Shown: positions 8,342-16,747, counted from the first letter of the stretch. The stretch: DNA of 42,889 nt from UBA2177 sp964487525 (GCA_964487525.1 CAZAQC010000002.1:1-42889), one strand, 5' to 3'. The notes: a model not told the origin generated them from the sequence alone. Numbers and translations: made by a program.

Positions 8342-9056
8342 TCTAGAGGAAATTAAGGAACAACTATACTGCGTTATCTTTACAGGAAGCTTTTTCTATA
8401 GTCCTGATTCTGGTAATTGGAAAGATATAGATATTATCATAGTGACAGCCAAAAACTCTATAACTTTACAAAAAGATATTTCAGAAATTTCTCAAAAATT
8501 AAAATCTATCTCTACCGCTGATATTAGTGTAGACATTATTTCAGAAAAAGATGTTATTAATCCTTCTAATATTCTTAAATTACATACCAAAGTAGCAAAT
8601 GCTATCTATGAAGCAAATTTTAATCCTTCAAGGGTTGTATTTTTAAATTCTAAAGAAGAACTATGCAAACTAACAAAACAGGATGTGAAAACTTATTCTA
8701 GAACTGCTATAAGAGAATTATATCAAGAAGCTCACAAAGATATTTCCAGGAATTTAAGTATAATATTGAAAGAAAAAAAAGAAGAAATACTTAAAAAATA
8801 TATTAAAAGAATATTTAATATAATTAAGATGGCTATTATTTTTAAAACAGGAAGAATACCTAAAACAAAGAAAGAAGCACTTGAAATTGCAACTGAACTA
8901 TTTAATTATGATTTCAAAAAGATAGAAAGCTATATTAGAATTATTGATATTTGGCCTAATATCAAAGAAAATGAATTTGATACTTTAATCCTTCAATTAG
9001 TTAATGAAATATATTCTTTTTATAAATACTTGGAAAAATACGAGAATATTTTTTAA
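8316..9056 (+). CDS. Nucleotidyltransferase with C-terminal helical domain
   Basis: 246 aa. VIFTGSFFYSPDSGNWKDID (20-39) has the GS-x(n)-DxD signature of MNT/KNTase-type nucleotidyltransferases, and VDIIS (around residue 73) could provide the third acidic residue. The C-terminal half (about 120-246) is helical and Lys/Ile-rich, as in ANT-like enzymes where it forms the substrate-binding or dimer part. It overlaps the NUDIX gene by 26 nt. Substrate unknown; antibiotic modification, RNA or sugar-phosphate nucleotidylation are all possible. Confidence 0.7.
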   Translation: MEKSQILNNLEEIKEQLYCVIFTGSFFYSPDSGNWKDIDIIIVTAKNSITLQKDISEISQKLKSISTADISVDIISEKDVINPSNILKLHTKVANAIYEANFNPSRVVFLNSKEELCKLTKQDVKTYSRTAIRELYQEAHKDISRNLSIILKEKKEEILKKYIKRIFNIIKMAIIFKTGRIPKTKKEALEIATELFNYDFKKIESYIRIIDIWPNIKENEFDTLILQLVNEIYSFYKYLEKYENIF

Positions 9057-9157
9057 TCATCTTTCATACAATTTCTTTCGTTTTGTTTTCAGAAATTTTC
9101 TTACAATTAACCATCCTTTAATGATAAAATAAATATATTAATCTGTTTATACACATA

Positions 9158-9850
9158 ATGAAAACCGTTGGAATAATTGGAGGATTAGGACCTGAAACAA
9201 CCTCAGAATTCTACTTAGATATTATATTCTCCTGTCAAAAACTTTCTAAAACAGAAAGGCCAGGAATATTGATATCTAGTGTACCACTACCATATCAAAT
9301 AGAAGAAGATCTAATATTAAGAAATACTGGTTCTGAAAGATATATCCCATACCTAACAAAAGAAGCACAAAGGTTAGAAAAAGCTGGTTCTGATTTCTTA
9401 GTTATGCCATGTAATTCATTGCATGTATTTATAGAGGATATTAGAAAATCAGTATCTATTCCTGTACTTAGTATTATTGAAGAAACAGTTACCTTTATAA
9501 AAAATAATAATTACAAAAAAGTTGGTATTATATCTACATCAGCAACAATACAAAATAAATTGTATGAGAATGCTTTTGAAAAAGGAGGCATTGATTATGT
9601 AACTCCAGATGATTTACAACAAGCTAAAATGGGCAAGATTATACTTAACTTAGTAAATGGATTACAGAAAAATCAGGATAGAGATGAGATTATTAATATA
9701 ATTAATTCTTTCGAAGAGAAGGATGTTGATTGTGTAGCTTTAGCATGTACAGATCTTCAATTGTTAATACCAGAGCATCCAAAATTAAAGATATTTGATA
9801 CTATGAAGATATTATCAGATGCAACGGTAAAAAAGTTATTACAGGAATAA
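9158..9850 (+). CDS. Aspartate/glutamate racemase family protein
   Basis: 230 aa. IIGGLGPETT (6-15) is the N-terminal signature, and the two catalytic cysteines are Cys85 in MPCNSLH and Cys197 in ACTDLQLL. The family interconverts L/D-aspartate or glutamate (or related amino acids) without PLP. D-amino acids could feed peptidoglycan, but this is the RacD/YgeA-like branch and not certainly MurI. Single gene, 101 nt after the previous gene, with an AT-rich leader. It converges on the metalloprotease gene with a 7-nt gap. Confidence 0.85.
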   Translation: MKTVGIIGGLGPETTSEFYLDIIFSCQKLSKTERPGILISSVPLPYQIEEDLILRNTGSERYIPYLTKEAQRLEKAGSDFLVMPCNSLHVFIEDIRKSVSIPVLSIIEETVTFIKNNNYKKVGIISTSATIQNKLYENAFEKGGIDYVTPDDLQQAKMGKIILNLVNGLQKNQDRDEIINIINSFEEKDVDCVALACTDLQLLIPEHPKLKIFDTMKILSDATVKKLLQE

Positions 9851-9857
9851 TCACTAA

Positions 9858-10505
9858 TTACTTTTCTAAAACTAGCTCACCCACACTCTCATACTCTAAT
9901 TCCATTTCAAAATATTTTTCAAATTCTCTTTTAAAATCATCCTCACTATTAACATTAGGTAATAGTTTTAAAAAATCTAATACCTTCTCCTTCCCATATT
10001 TATTTATTAACCCCTCTACTACAAAACCTGATTCTGAATATACATCCTTGTCTTCATAGGAATAGTATCTAAGAAAATTTTTCAATACTTTTGGTCTTTC
10101 TTTTTTACTTAATTGATCTGATGTATATATAGCAAAACCCTCATTCAACCATACCGGTTTTTCATCATTAGAAAGTATATTAAAGAAAAAATGACTTAAT
10201 TCATGCTTAATTAGAGAATAGTATCCCTCATCTGAATATCTATGTGAACTCTCTTTTTCATAACTATCTGGAGAGAGAAGAAGTAACTTATTATGATCAA
10301 ATGCCTTACCTACTTTCCAATCCTGTGTGTTGTATCCTGCCATTACACTGAAATCATTCCTACTATCTACTAAGTATATTACTGGAGTATTATCTACCCA
10401 ATTAATACTGTAGAAGGATATTAATTCCTTCATAGCCTTGTCATAGAAAGCTTTCACTCTATTATCCTTCGATTGCGTGGTATTTATACCGTATATATTG
10501 GACAT
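9858..10505 (-). CDS. Gluzincin metalloprotease-like protein (HELSH...E)
   Basis: 215 aa without a signal peptide. HELSH (101-105) followed by WLNEGFAIY with Glu122 gives the HExxH...E zinc site of gluzincins (MA clan, resembling peptidase_MA-like families). AlphaFold-type annotation is not available to me; the fold call rests on this motif and its spacing. Starts 2 nt after the end of the DUF84 NTPase gene on the same strand, so one operon is likely. Physiological substrate unknown. Confidence 0.75.
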   Translation of the reverse strand: MSNIYGINTTQSKDNRVKAFYDKAMKELISFYSINWVDNTPVIYLVDSRNDFSVMAGYNTQDWKVGKAFDHNKLLLLSPDSYEKESSHRYSDEGYYSLIKHELSHFFFNILSNDEKPVWLNEGFAIYTSDQLSKKERPKVLKNFLRYYSYEDKDVYSESGFVVEGLINKYGKEKVLDFLKLLPNVNSEDDFKREFEKYFEMELEYESVGELVLEK

Positions 10506-10507
10506 TC

Positions 10508-11041
10508 TTAATACAACTTCCTATTAGTAAACCTTATTAATGCAATAATACAAGCATCTCTTAAAAAGTCTTTTCTCTTAATAATCTTCTTAGTTAATGT
10601 TCCAACTAGACCTATACCATCTCCTGTATTCTTTTTCTTAAAAATCTTGTCATTAGATTCTCCAACATTTAAACCCTTCTTAATATCCTCAGTTACTTTA
10701 GTAGGTAATACAAAAGAAAGACCCCTACCCTTACCCATATCATTATGCTTGTCTAAAACACATACCCATTCAACTAACAACATACCATCCTTAGTAGGTT
10801 GAACTCCTCCCTCTATACCAACCCAATAGTCTGCATCTGGAAATATCTTTTTACACCCTTTTATCCTATTCATAGCTCCTTTTACAGTTTCTTTTTCTGT
10901 AAGAGGTTGTCTTGATACTCCTGATTCAACAGGTATGGATTTAAAAACAAATATATTTTTAGGAAATACTCTTTTAAAGGCATCTTTAACAGCAGATACC
11001 TTAGCACGATTTTTTGAACCTATAACTACAACTGTGTTCAT
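10508..11041 (-). CDS. Inosine/xanthosine triphosphatase family (DUF84, YjjX-like)
   Basis: 177 aa. VVIGSKNRAKVSAVKDAF at the N-terminus, SRQPLTEKETVKGA in the middle and WVGIEGGV (residues 73-80) are typical of the DUF84/NTPase_I family, which removes non-canonical ITP/XTP from the nucleotide pool. Length matches the family (about 170-180 aa). First gene of a two-gene operon with the metalloprotease and preceded by a near-leaderless promoter. Confidence 0.85.
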   Translation of the reverse strand: MNTVVVIGSKNRAKVSAVKDAFKRVFPKNIFVFKSIPVESGVSRQPLTEKETVKGAMNRIKGCKKIFPDADYWVGIEGGVQPTKDGMLLVEWVCVLDKHNDMGKGRGLSFVLPTKVTEDIKKGLNVGESNDKIFKKKNTGDGIGLVGTLTKKIIKRKDFLRDACIIALIRFTNRKLY

Positions 11042-11049
11042 ATTGAATT

Positions 11050-11059
11050 ATTATATCAA
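11050..11059 (-). promoter_or_regulatory. Extended -10 TTGATATAAT
   Basis: Ends 8 nt before the ATG at 11041 of the DUF84 gene; predicted leaderless transcript. Confidence 0.65.
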
Positions 11060-11099
11060 GAAAAATATTTTTTTCTACCCTTTATATTAGGATTATAAT

Positions 11100-11429
11100 C
11101 TATGAGTTCCTAAAAGCTATTGTTAAACACTCAAAATATTTGTTAATAGATTCTTTGGTTGAGTTATAATTATTTTTATATTTAAAATAATCTACCCATA
11201 TTTCTCTCATTCTAGTTAATTCTTTGTATTGGGAGTATGTTAATTTAGATTTTTTCGTTAAATCAAAAAGTTCAAGCGATCTTAAAAAAGCCATATCCGA
11301 ATATTCCCTATTCTTTTCATTCCAACTAATAGCTCTGTATACCTCACTACCAATATTAGCCATCTGTTCCAGAAAAGTTTTCTTTTGCCAATCTCCTTGG
11401 GATTGTTTTTTATGCTGAATATTATTCAT
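11100..11429 (-). CDS. Small helical protein, partner of DUF5674
   Basis: 109 aa, predicted to be four helices. Contains MANIGSEVYRAISWNEK and a later LELFDLT and KELTRMREIWVDYF. I have the impression of a widespread uncharacterised family carrying this IGSEV-x-RA pattern, often next to DUF5674, but no function is known to me. Its start overlaps the stop of the DUF5674 gene by 1 nt, so expression is coupled. Helix-bundle form and pairing would suit a toxin-antitoxin or adaptor pair, which is speculation. Confidence 0.6.
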   Translation of the reverse strand: MNNIQHKKQSQGDWQKKTFLEQMANIGSEVYRAISWNEKNREYSDMAFLRSLELFDLTKKSKLTYSQYKELTRMREIWVDYFKYKNNYNSTKESINKYFECLTIAFRNS

Positions 11430-11770
11430 CAGGAAGTAATCTTAGTATTAACTATATCTAAAATCTTTTTCTTAATCTCTTCATCTTCTACTCCTCTAGA
11501 GTTATTCCCTTGCGAAGGTCTTAAATTAATCATTGAATCAAACTCTATTCTCTCATCTCCTGTTAATTCAGGATATATATTTATACCCCACAGATTCTCT
11601 TGATTAGATCCTAACTCAAGTAAATATGCTTCCTGATCAGAATGTAATTCAGAGTCAACAACTAAAATTCTTTTTTCAACATCTACAACTGCCTTCACTA
11701 AATTACCAAACATCTTAGAACCCATTTCCTTTAATTCATCAGTTGTTATCTTTTTCTCTACTATTTCCAT
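11429..11770 (-). CDS. DUF5674 family protein
   Basis: 113 aa. The segments VKAVVDVEKRILVVDSELH, NLWGINIYPE and FDSMINLRPSQGN are hallmarks of DUF5674, a family frequent in CPR genomes and scattered elsewhere. No enzymatic motif is obvious. First gene of a two-gene unit with the helical protein at 11100, overlapping it by 1 nt, and preceded by a leaderless-type promoter. Confidence 0.75.
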   Translation of the reverse strand: MEIVEKKITTDELKEMGSKMFGNLVKAVVDVEKRILVVDSELHSDQEAYLLELGSNQENLWGINIYPELTGDERIEFDSMINLRPSQGNNSRGVEDEEIKKKILDIVNTKITS

Positions 11771-11776
11771 ATTTTT

Positions 11777-11785
11777 ATTATATCA
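11777..11785 (-). promoter_or_regulatory. Extended -10 TGATATAAT
   Basis: Ends 6 nt before the ATG at 11770 of the DUF5674 gene; the mRNA would start at the start codon. Confidence 0.65.
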
Positions 11786-11899
11786 GGATTATTATACTTT
11801 TCTATACTGTCTCTTTTGTCTCATTCAATATTTATTAATAATCTACTAAAAGGTAATTAAATCTGATAATATCTAGTAATAAAATTATTTTAAATAATA

Positions 11900-12613
11900 A
11901 TGAAAAAACTTCTCCTTATTATAGTAGTCATACTATTAATACTTGTAGGCGTAGCCGCATACTTTGGCTTTATCCCTGGTCTCTCTGATAGCTTTGTTAA
12001 GCATGTAGATTTAGGTATAGAAAATAATCCTCAACTTAGTTTAGATTTAAGAAACAAATCAGGAGTACAGTTCAATATCCCTGAAGATCAATTACCAACT
12101 GATAAGGAAGTTGTATACGAAGGGGTATTAAATATTGAGGAGTCTTTAACATCAGAACAGGTTACATCAATACTAAATATTGTAACAACAGAACTTACAT
12201 ATATGCCATTTTCAAATGTTCAAATTAGAATTAACGAAGATGGTACCTCTGAAGCATCTTTTAATTTAAATATCGAAACAACCGTAAATGAAGCTAAAAA
12301 GTTAGGTTATACTGATGAACAAATTGAAGAAGGAAAGAAATATTTAGGAGTTTTGGGAGATTCTGTTTATGTTTATGCAAAATTATCATTTGATATATCA
12401 AATGATGAGTTAACAGTAAATCCATATGCTTTTAGAATACAAAACTTTAATGTACCAGATAGTATTACAAAAATGGTTGCAGAAGCTGGAGGTAATGCAA
12501 TAGAAGACAGGTTATCACTAGTTCCAAACCTATCTATCAGTTCACTAAAACAGGTAGGAGACAGACTTAACTTTACAGGTACTATACCTCAGAGTGTAAG
12601 AGTTGCAGACTAG
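11900..12613 (+). CDS. Membrane-anchored extracellular protein, unknown
   Basis: 237 aa. A single hydrophobic segment (residues 4-24, after KK) without a lipobox or clear cleavage site anchors the protein; the remainder is a soluble outer domain with alternating polar/hydrophobic strands. Pairs of elements such as LTSEQVTSILN and VPDSITKMVAEAGG are seen, but I recognise no family. It stands alone, with 129 nt upstream to the divergent DUF5674 gene and 21 nt to the converging zinc-ribbon gene. Confidence 0.65.
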   Translation: MKKLLLIIVVILLILVGVAAYFGFIPGLSDSFVKHVDLGIENNPQLSLDLRNKSGVQFNIPEDQLPTDKEVVYEGVLNIEESLTSEQVTSILNIVTTELTYMPFSNVQIRINEDGTSEASFNLNIETTVNEAKKLGYTDEQIEEGKKYLGVLGDSVYVYAKLSFDISNDELTVNPYAFRIQNFNVPDSITKMVAEAGGNAIEDRLSLVPNLSISSLKQVGDRLNFTGTIPQSVRVAD

Positions 12614-12634
12614 AAAGAGATACACTAAATAGCT

Positions 12635-12901
12635 TTATTTCTTCCAACGCTCTAGCTTTGGGATTCCACGTGTTAATACCCATGCTAATATTCCATTCAT
12701 TCCATCTTTTTTCATCTCTTCTATACAAAATTTCTGAAACTTTTCTGCAGTATCTATTTCTGGAGGTGTTAAAAATTTACCATTTTCATAGCACATAGAA
12801 CAGTATTTATCGCTAATGGTTCCATCAGAATTAGTACCACCCTTCTTTATATCTTTTTCCATAGGGTAACCACAACTTTGACAGAATTTCTTATTCCCCA
12901 T
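12635..12901 (-). CDS. Putative zinc-ribbon protein (Zn_ribbon_2-like)
   Basis: 88 aa. CQSCGYPM (residues 8-15) and a second CSMC pair form a four-cysteine zinc ribbon; KYCSMCYENGKF and the C-terminal ILAWVLTRGIPKLERWKK match the short family known as putative zinc ribbon (PF12674-like). Function is unknown in the family. Monocistronic, converging on the membrane-anchored protein gene. Confidence 0.8.
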   Translation of the reverse strand: MGNKKFCQSCGYPMEKDIKKGGTNSDGTISDKYCSMCYENGKFLTPPEIDTAEKFQKFCIEEMKKDGMNGILAWVLTRGIPKLERWKK

Positions 12902-13026
12902 ATTTCTAAAATATATTTTAATTTATATATTATATTGTACAAGTTTCAAATGTGTATGTCTCATCATTTTCAGCATATTTCTATTATACCTACCTACTCT
13001 AATCCTTTATATGTTATTATTTCTTA

Positions 13027-13443
13027 ATGAAGAATAAAGAATCAGTATTAATAGCTCCCTGTGGTATGAACTGTTCCCTATGTTTAGGATATCAAAGAGA
13101 GAAGAATCACTGCGAAGGATGTAGAAATGAAGAGAACATTAAATACAAAACTAAAGGATGTGCTAACTGCGTTATTAAAAATTGTGAACTATTAAAAAAA
13201 ACTAAATCCGGTTTCTGCTATGAATGTACTAAATTCCCATGTACTAGATTAAAACAGTTAGATAAAAGATACAGAACTAGATATAACATGAGTATGTTAG
13301 AGAATTTAGAAAATATTAAAGAAAAAGGTGTTAAAGATTTTGTTAAACAACAAAATATTAAATATAGATGTTCTAAGTGTAATGGATTAATATGCATACA
13401 TAGGGGTTACTGTTTAGGTTGTGAAGAAAAAAAAAAGAATTAA
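13027..13443 (+). CDS. DUF3795 Cys-rich protein, copy 1
   Basis: 138 aa with many cysteines in pairs: APCGMNCSLC (11-20), CEGC, CANC, FCYEC and a C-terminal CSKC-x4-C-x5-C-x2-C cluster. This is the DUF3795 pattern, thought to bind zinc or a metal cluster; function unknown. A close paralogue lies at 25392-25805 with the same extra C-terminal cysteine cluster. Single gene whose ATG follows an AT-rich, SD-less leader. Confidence 0.8.
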   Translation: MKNKESVLIAPCGMNCSLCLGYQREKNHCEGCRNEENIKYKTKGCANCVIKNCELLKKTKSGFCYECTKFPCTRLKQLDKRYRTRYNMSMLENLENIKEKGVKDFVKQQNIKYRCSKCNGLICIHRGYCLGCEEKKKN

Positions 13444-13611
13444 CATCAAAACAACCAGTTTTTTCATTATATTAGACCTGCATATTCAATTATTACAAAA
13501 TATTGCATTACTACAAGAAGATGTATTCGTTGACTTAAAAACCCAAAAATGGGATGATTTTATTAGGGTGTATAGTAAGTAGCTCTATTAAATTGTATTG
13601 GGTATTTTCCT
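13444..13611 (+). other. Intergenic stretch with a short protein-like tail
   Basis: No full gene. A plus-strand frame ending with TAG at 13580-13582 encodes a protein-like tail (LLQEDVFVDLKTQKWDDF), with no start codon upstream; it may be the decayed end of a lost gene. The rest is AT-rich leader of the DUF3494 gene. Confidence 0.3.
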
Positions 13612-14550
13612 ATGAAGTTATTTCATAAACTCTTTGGATTGTATTTTTGCATAATATCCACTGTCTTAATCCTTCTCTCTCCTTTTGTCGTACAAGCTGC
13701 AACCGTAACAACGGTTAATTTAGGTACTGCAGAAAATTTTGCAATTTTAGCTGGAACAGGAATAACGAATGTTCCAACATCCGTTATAACTGGTAATGTT
13801 GGATTAAGTCCTGCAGCTGGTGGGAATTATGCAGGATTAACGTTAGCGGAAGTTACTGGAACAATATATGCAGTTGATGCTTTTGGTCCTGCAGGATCTG
13901 TAAATAATCCAGGATTACTTACTACTGCTAAGAATGATCTCACAACAGCATATCTCAATGCTGCTTCAAGAATTCCAACTCAGACATTTAGCACTACTGA
14001 TAATCAACTTGGTGGACAAACTTTGACATCAGGTGTTTATGCTTTTGGTCACGGTGATACTGCTAACCTCACTGCTGCAAGTCCTTTAATTCTTGACGCA
14101 CAAGGTGATCCAAATGCAGTCTTCATCTTTCAAGCATCATCTGATTTAGTAACAGCTTCAAACAGTACTGTGTCATTAATTAATGGAGCCCAAGCATGTA
14201 ATGTGTTTTGGCAAGTTACAAGTTCTGCAACTCTTGGAACAGGTTCTACTTTTGTAGGAACAATAATGGCATTAACATCAATTACAGTTACAACTGATGT
14301 TACTATTCAAGGAAGAGTACTTGCAAGAAATGGTGCAGTTACACTAGACTCAGATACAATTACAAGTACAATATGCACAGTTAGTGAAACAGAAACTCCA
14401 GAAACTCCCGGTATCACAGAACTACCAAATGCTAATGGTATGACTGTTGCTGACAAAGCTGTTTCTTGGAATTCATTAATTATTCTACTTTCAATTATTT
14501 CTACAGTAGCACTTGTAGTAAGTATTACAAGAAAAAAGACAATCTCTTAA
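13612..14550 (+). CDS. DUF3494 (ice-binding-like) surface protein with C-terminal anchor
   Basis: 312 aa. Signal peptide (1-29, ending VVQA) then a DUF3494 domain (about 33-255): LGTAENFAILAGTGITN, the GNVGLSP region, SGVYAFG, DAQGDPNAVFIFQ and TLGTGSTFVGTIMA are typical beta-solenoid signatures. Many members are ice-binding proteins, but most in such genomes are adhesin-like and ice binding is not implied. A short Glu/Thr/Pro linker leads to LPNANG (271-276), a transmembrane helix (about 288-305) and the basic tail RKK, i.e. a sortase-type sorting signal of unusual sequence. A sortase gene lies next door on the other strand. Confidence 0.85.
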   Translation: MKLFHKLFGLYFCIISTVLILLSPFVVQAATVTTVNLGTAENFAILAGTGITNVPTSVITGNVGLSPAAGGNYAGLTLAEVTGTIYAVDAFGPAGSVNNPGLLTTAKNDLTTAYLNAASRIPTQTFSTTDNQLGGQTLTSGVYAFGHGDTANLTAASPLILDAQGDPNAVFIFQASSDLVTASNSTVSLINGAQACNVFWQVTSSATLGTGSTFVGTIMALTSITVTTDVTIQGRVLARNGAVTLDSDTITSTICTVSETETPETPGITELPNANGMTVADKAVSWNSLIILLSIISTVALVVSITRKKTIS

Positions 14551-14578
14551 TTAATTGGTAGAAAGAGGGAAGTAACAA

Positions 14579-14595
14579 AATGCGAATGTCGCATT
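14579..14595. repeat. Perfect inverted repeat between converging genes
   Basis: Seven-base arms AATGCGA / TCGCATT around a 3-nt loop. It lies 29 nt after the DUF3494 stop and lacks a following T-run, so it is at best a weak terminator or RNA end hairpin. Confidence 0.4.
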
Positions 14596-14671
14596 ATATA
14601 CAGAATTTCCACAGACAGTAAAACTATCCTAAACATTAATAGCATAGCTTCAAGTAAAACTTCTTTCTTTG

Positions 14672-15304
14672 TTATTGTAGCAGTCCTTTGACCACTAACC
14701 TGTATTCTGAGTCCCATTCTTTTGTACAACTAAATAATGTAATAATTGAATCATTGGTATTAAATTCAATATCAATCGCCTTAGCACTTACCTCCGTTAT
14801 CTCATACACTTTGTATACATACTCCTTACCCTGCCAATATATCAATACAAGATCATTTATTTCAACCTTATCTAGATGATAGAGAGTATGCGGACCGTTA
14901 ATATACTGACTTCTATGTCCAGCTATGACAGTATTCCCTCCCTTGTCTGGAGAGCTACTTGCTGGCCTATGCCACATTCCATTCATTAATACAGATTCAT
15001 CTTCTCCCTCCACTATTGGAGCATTTACATATATCTTAGGAATTACAAGCATATTCTCAGTTGGTATTTGTGGTAATTCTTTTGCGATATCTCCTAGGGA
15101 ACTAACAGCTTCTTCTGATTGATATGTATATCCTTGATACTTGTTCATACTAATTCTTAAAAGAATGTCTGGAATATGTGGATATATGAATATATATATA
15201 GCAAGAAGTGCTATTAAAATGGATATTACTACATTTAAAATTTTTAACAATTTAAATGTTTTTACACTAAAGAATCGAGAAAAATCCATATCAAAGTATA
15301 TCAT
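14672..15304 (-). CDS. Sortase (class D/E-like)
   Basis: 210 aa. N-terminal membrane helix (about 22-42), then a sortase beta-barrel with catalytic His130 in AGHRS, Cys193 in TLFSCTK and Arg202 in YRLVVKG. Sortases cut an LPxTG-like motif and attach the protein to the cell wall. Gene start overlaps the stop of the upstream gene by ATGA, so the two are coupled. The likely substrate is the neighbouring DUF3494 protein, whose signal reads LPNANG; class D enzymes are known to prefer LPNTA-type signals. Together they imply a monoderm-type wall. Confidence 0.9.
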   Translation of the reverse strand: MIYFDMDFSRFFSVKTFKLLKILNVVISILIALLAIYIFIYPHIPDILLRISMNKYQGYTYQSEEAVSSLGDIAKELPQIPTENMLVIPKIYVNAPIVEGEDESVLMNGMWHRPASSSPDKGGNTVIAGHRSQYINGPHTLYHLDKVEINDLVLIYWQGKEYVYKVYEITEVSAKAIDIEFNTNDSIITLFSCTKEWDSEYRLVVKGLLQ

Positions 15305-16014
15305 TTATATGACTCTCCTTTGAGAATTAATCCCTCTTTCTCCTGTTTACTCATTTCTGATTCTACTATCTCCTTAGCAGTAATGGTTGGTTCATACGAA
15401 TCATCATAGAAATGATATATTGGGCTATAACTATGAAGAGCCTTATTTACACGATCCATATCTTCTCCATCCAATATAGCCCTTGCAATTGACTTCTCTC
15501 TTAAATCTGCAGGATTATAACTATCTATTTTAAATTCTGGTTGTCTGTACAAATATTCAAACCTCTCAGTTAATTCTAAATCAACAAGAGTATCTACACC
15601 TGATTTATATGCATATTCAGCAACCTCCTCCACACAAGATCCTGAATGAAAACCACTTACAACTATCTCATCCATAACCCCTATTTGATCAAAAAGAAAT
15701 TTTGGATTAGGTAATTTTATTTCTTTGTTGAGCTTCATAGTTCCATCTGTTCTATATCCTGACGCTTCGTCAAACATAACATCTGTAAGTATAACTTTAT
15801 CTTCTGGTTTTACTTTTAAACCAACAATTTCTCTATCGGGATAAGTTGCAAATACTATCTCATATTCTTTATCTCTATATCTTTTCTGAATACATTCCTC
15901 TAAAACTTGGATTGGGGGATTTACCCCAAGATCCTCTCTATAAAAATCTTCTTTTCTAAAGATTACACTTTGATACTCTTCTATTGGGTATAGATACAAA
16001 AATATTTTTCTCAT
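15301..16014 (-). CDS. Conserved hypothetical, possibly isochorismatase-like
   Basis: 237 aa, soluble. I do not firmly recognise it. VSGFHSGSCVEEVAEYAYKS (around residues 120-140) looks like the cysteine loop of the isochorismatase-like hydrolases (G-x-x-CVE-x-x-A), and an acidic VDLEL follows, but the N-terminal catalytic Asp is not obvious. It starts with an IFLYLYPIEEY motif. Its stop overlaps the sortase start (ATGA); whether it has a role in surface-protein handling is unknown. A TGATAAAAT box sits 11 nt upstream. Confidence 0.55.
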   Translation of the reverse strand: MRKIFLYLYPIEEYQSVIFRKEDFYREDLGVNPPIQVLEECIQKRYRDKEYEIVFATYPDREIVGLKVKPEDKVILTDVMFDEASGYRTDGTMKLNKEIKLPNPKFLFDQIGVMDEIVVSGFHSGSCVEEVAEYAYKSGVDTLVDLELTERFEYLYRQPEFKIDSYNPADLREKSIARAILDGEDMDRVNKALHSYSPIYHFYDDSYEPTITAKEIVESEMSKQEKEGLILKGESYK

Positions 16015-16025
16015 ATTTATTCAAG

Positions 16026-16034
16026 ATTTTATCA
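16026..16034 (-). promoter_or_regulatory. Extended -10 TGATAAAAT
   Basis: Ends 11 nt before the ATG at 16014; drives the hypothetical protein-sortase pair. Confidence 0.5.
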
Positions 16035-16173
16035 TAATTTTAATAATCAATACCTTTTTATACTACCTCATCCTGTTGAATGCTATACTTTTTTTTATTT
16101 TCATGACTAAAATAGTAAAAACAATGGAATCCTATATCTTGACATTACATTGTAAAATAAGTGATAATTTTAT

Positions 16174-16635
16174 ATGAAAACTTACGAAGACGGATTGGAA
16201 AGACTTGTACAGATAGAGGCGCTGGAAAGAAAAAGTCAAATTAATGACATCATCGATGATTTTAATGGTAAGGAAATAACCTTAAACGACCTTGATTGTG
16301 AAGATATTGATCCTTCACTTATACTAGTACCTCTTGAATTGGCAATAGATAAAATGAAAAAACCAGAAAAGTATATAGAAAGAATATATTTAGAAGAATC
16401 TAATAGAGAACTTTTAATAATAGGTAGTGTATATGGTGTAACAAAAATAAATCTAGAGCCCGAAAGAAACCCTTTTATATCTACTGCCTTGTCCAATTTG
16501 GACCCATATACCATTATAGATGAACCTTGTTTCTCCATAGTAGATGAACAAGGGACTTCTCACAATATTGTATATGTTTTTTCTGAATATACGAAAGATA
16601 ATCATAGTCATTTCGTAGAATGGGAATCATTGTAA
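16174..16635 (+). CDS. Hypothetical protein
   Basis: 153 aa, acidic, soluble, no signal peptide or membrane segment. N-terminal 30 residues look helical, followed by beta-rich sequence. I recognise no motif. The reading frame is preferred over its antisense shadow because an AT-rich leader with TGATAATTTTATATG fits the promoter-start pattern of the window. It stands alone between the sortase operon and lysS. Confidence 0.5.
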   Translation: MKTYEDGLERLVQIEALERKSQINDIIDDFNGKEITLNDLDCEDIDPSLILVPLELAIDKMKKPEKYIERIYLEESNRELLIIGSVYGVTKINLEPERNPFISTALSNLDPYTIIDEPCFSIVDEQGTSHNIVYVFSEYTKDNHSHFVEWESL

Positions 16636-16664
16636 TTAATTCTGAGATACAATCAAGTAAGAAA

Positions 16665-16685
16665 AATCACTTCTGTACTGTGATT
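16665..16685. repeat. Inverted repeat upstream of lysS
   Basis: AATCAC and GTGATT, 6-bp arms with a 9-nt loop. Could be the RNA hairpin end of the previous gene or an operator; no T-run follows. Confidence 0.3.
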
Positions 16686-16698
16686 ATTGATTATGAAT

Positions 16699-16718
16699 TA
16701 CTACTATGGTAGTATAAT
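16699..16718 (+). promoter_or_regulatory. lysS promoter with overlapping palindrome
   Basis: TACTAC-tatg-GTAGTA (16699-16714) overlaps a TATAAT -10 box at 16713-16718. The leader to the ATG at 16748 would be about 22 nt, longer than for most genes here. The palindrome could be an operator covering the promoter. Confidence 0.4.
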
Positions 16719-16747
16719 AACCAATAATAATTAGATATCCTTACTTT

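Noticed and set aside
14579..14595. Rho-independent terminator between the DUF3494 gene and sortase
   Set aside because: Stem is good but no T-run follows on either strand; listed only as a repeat.
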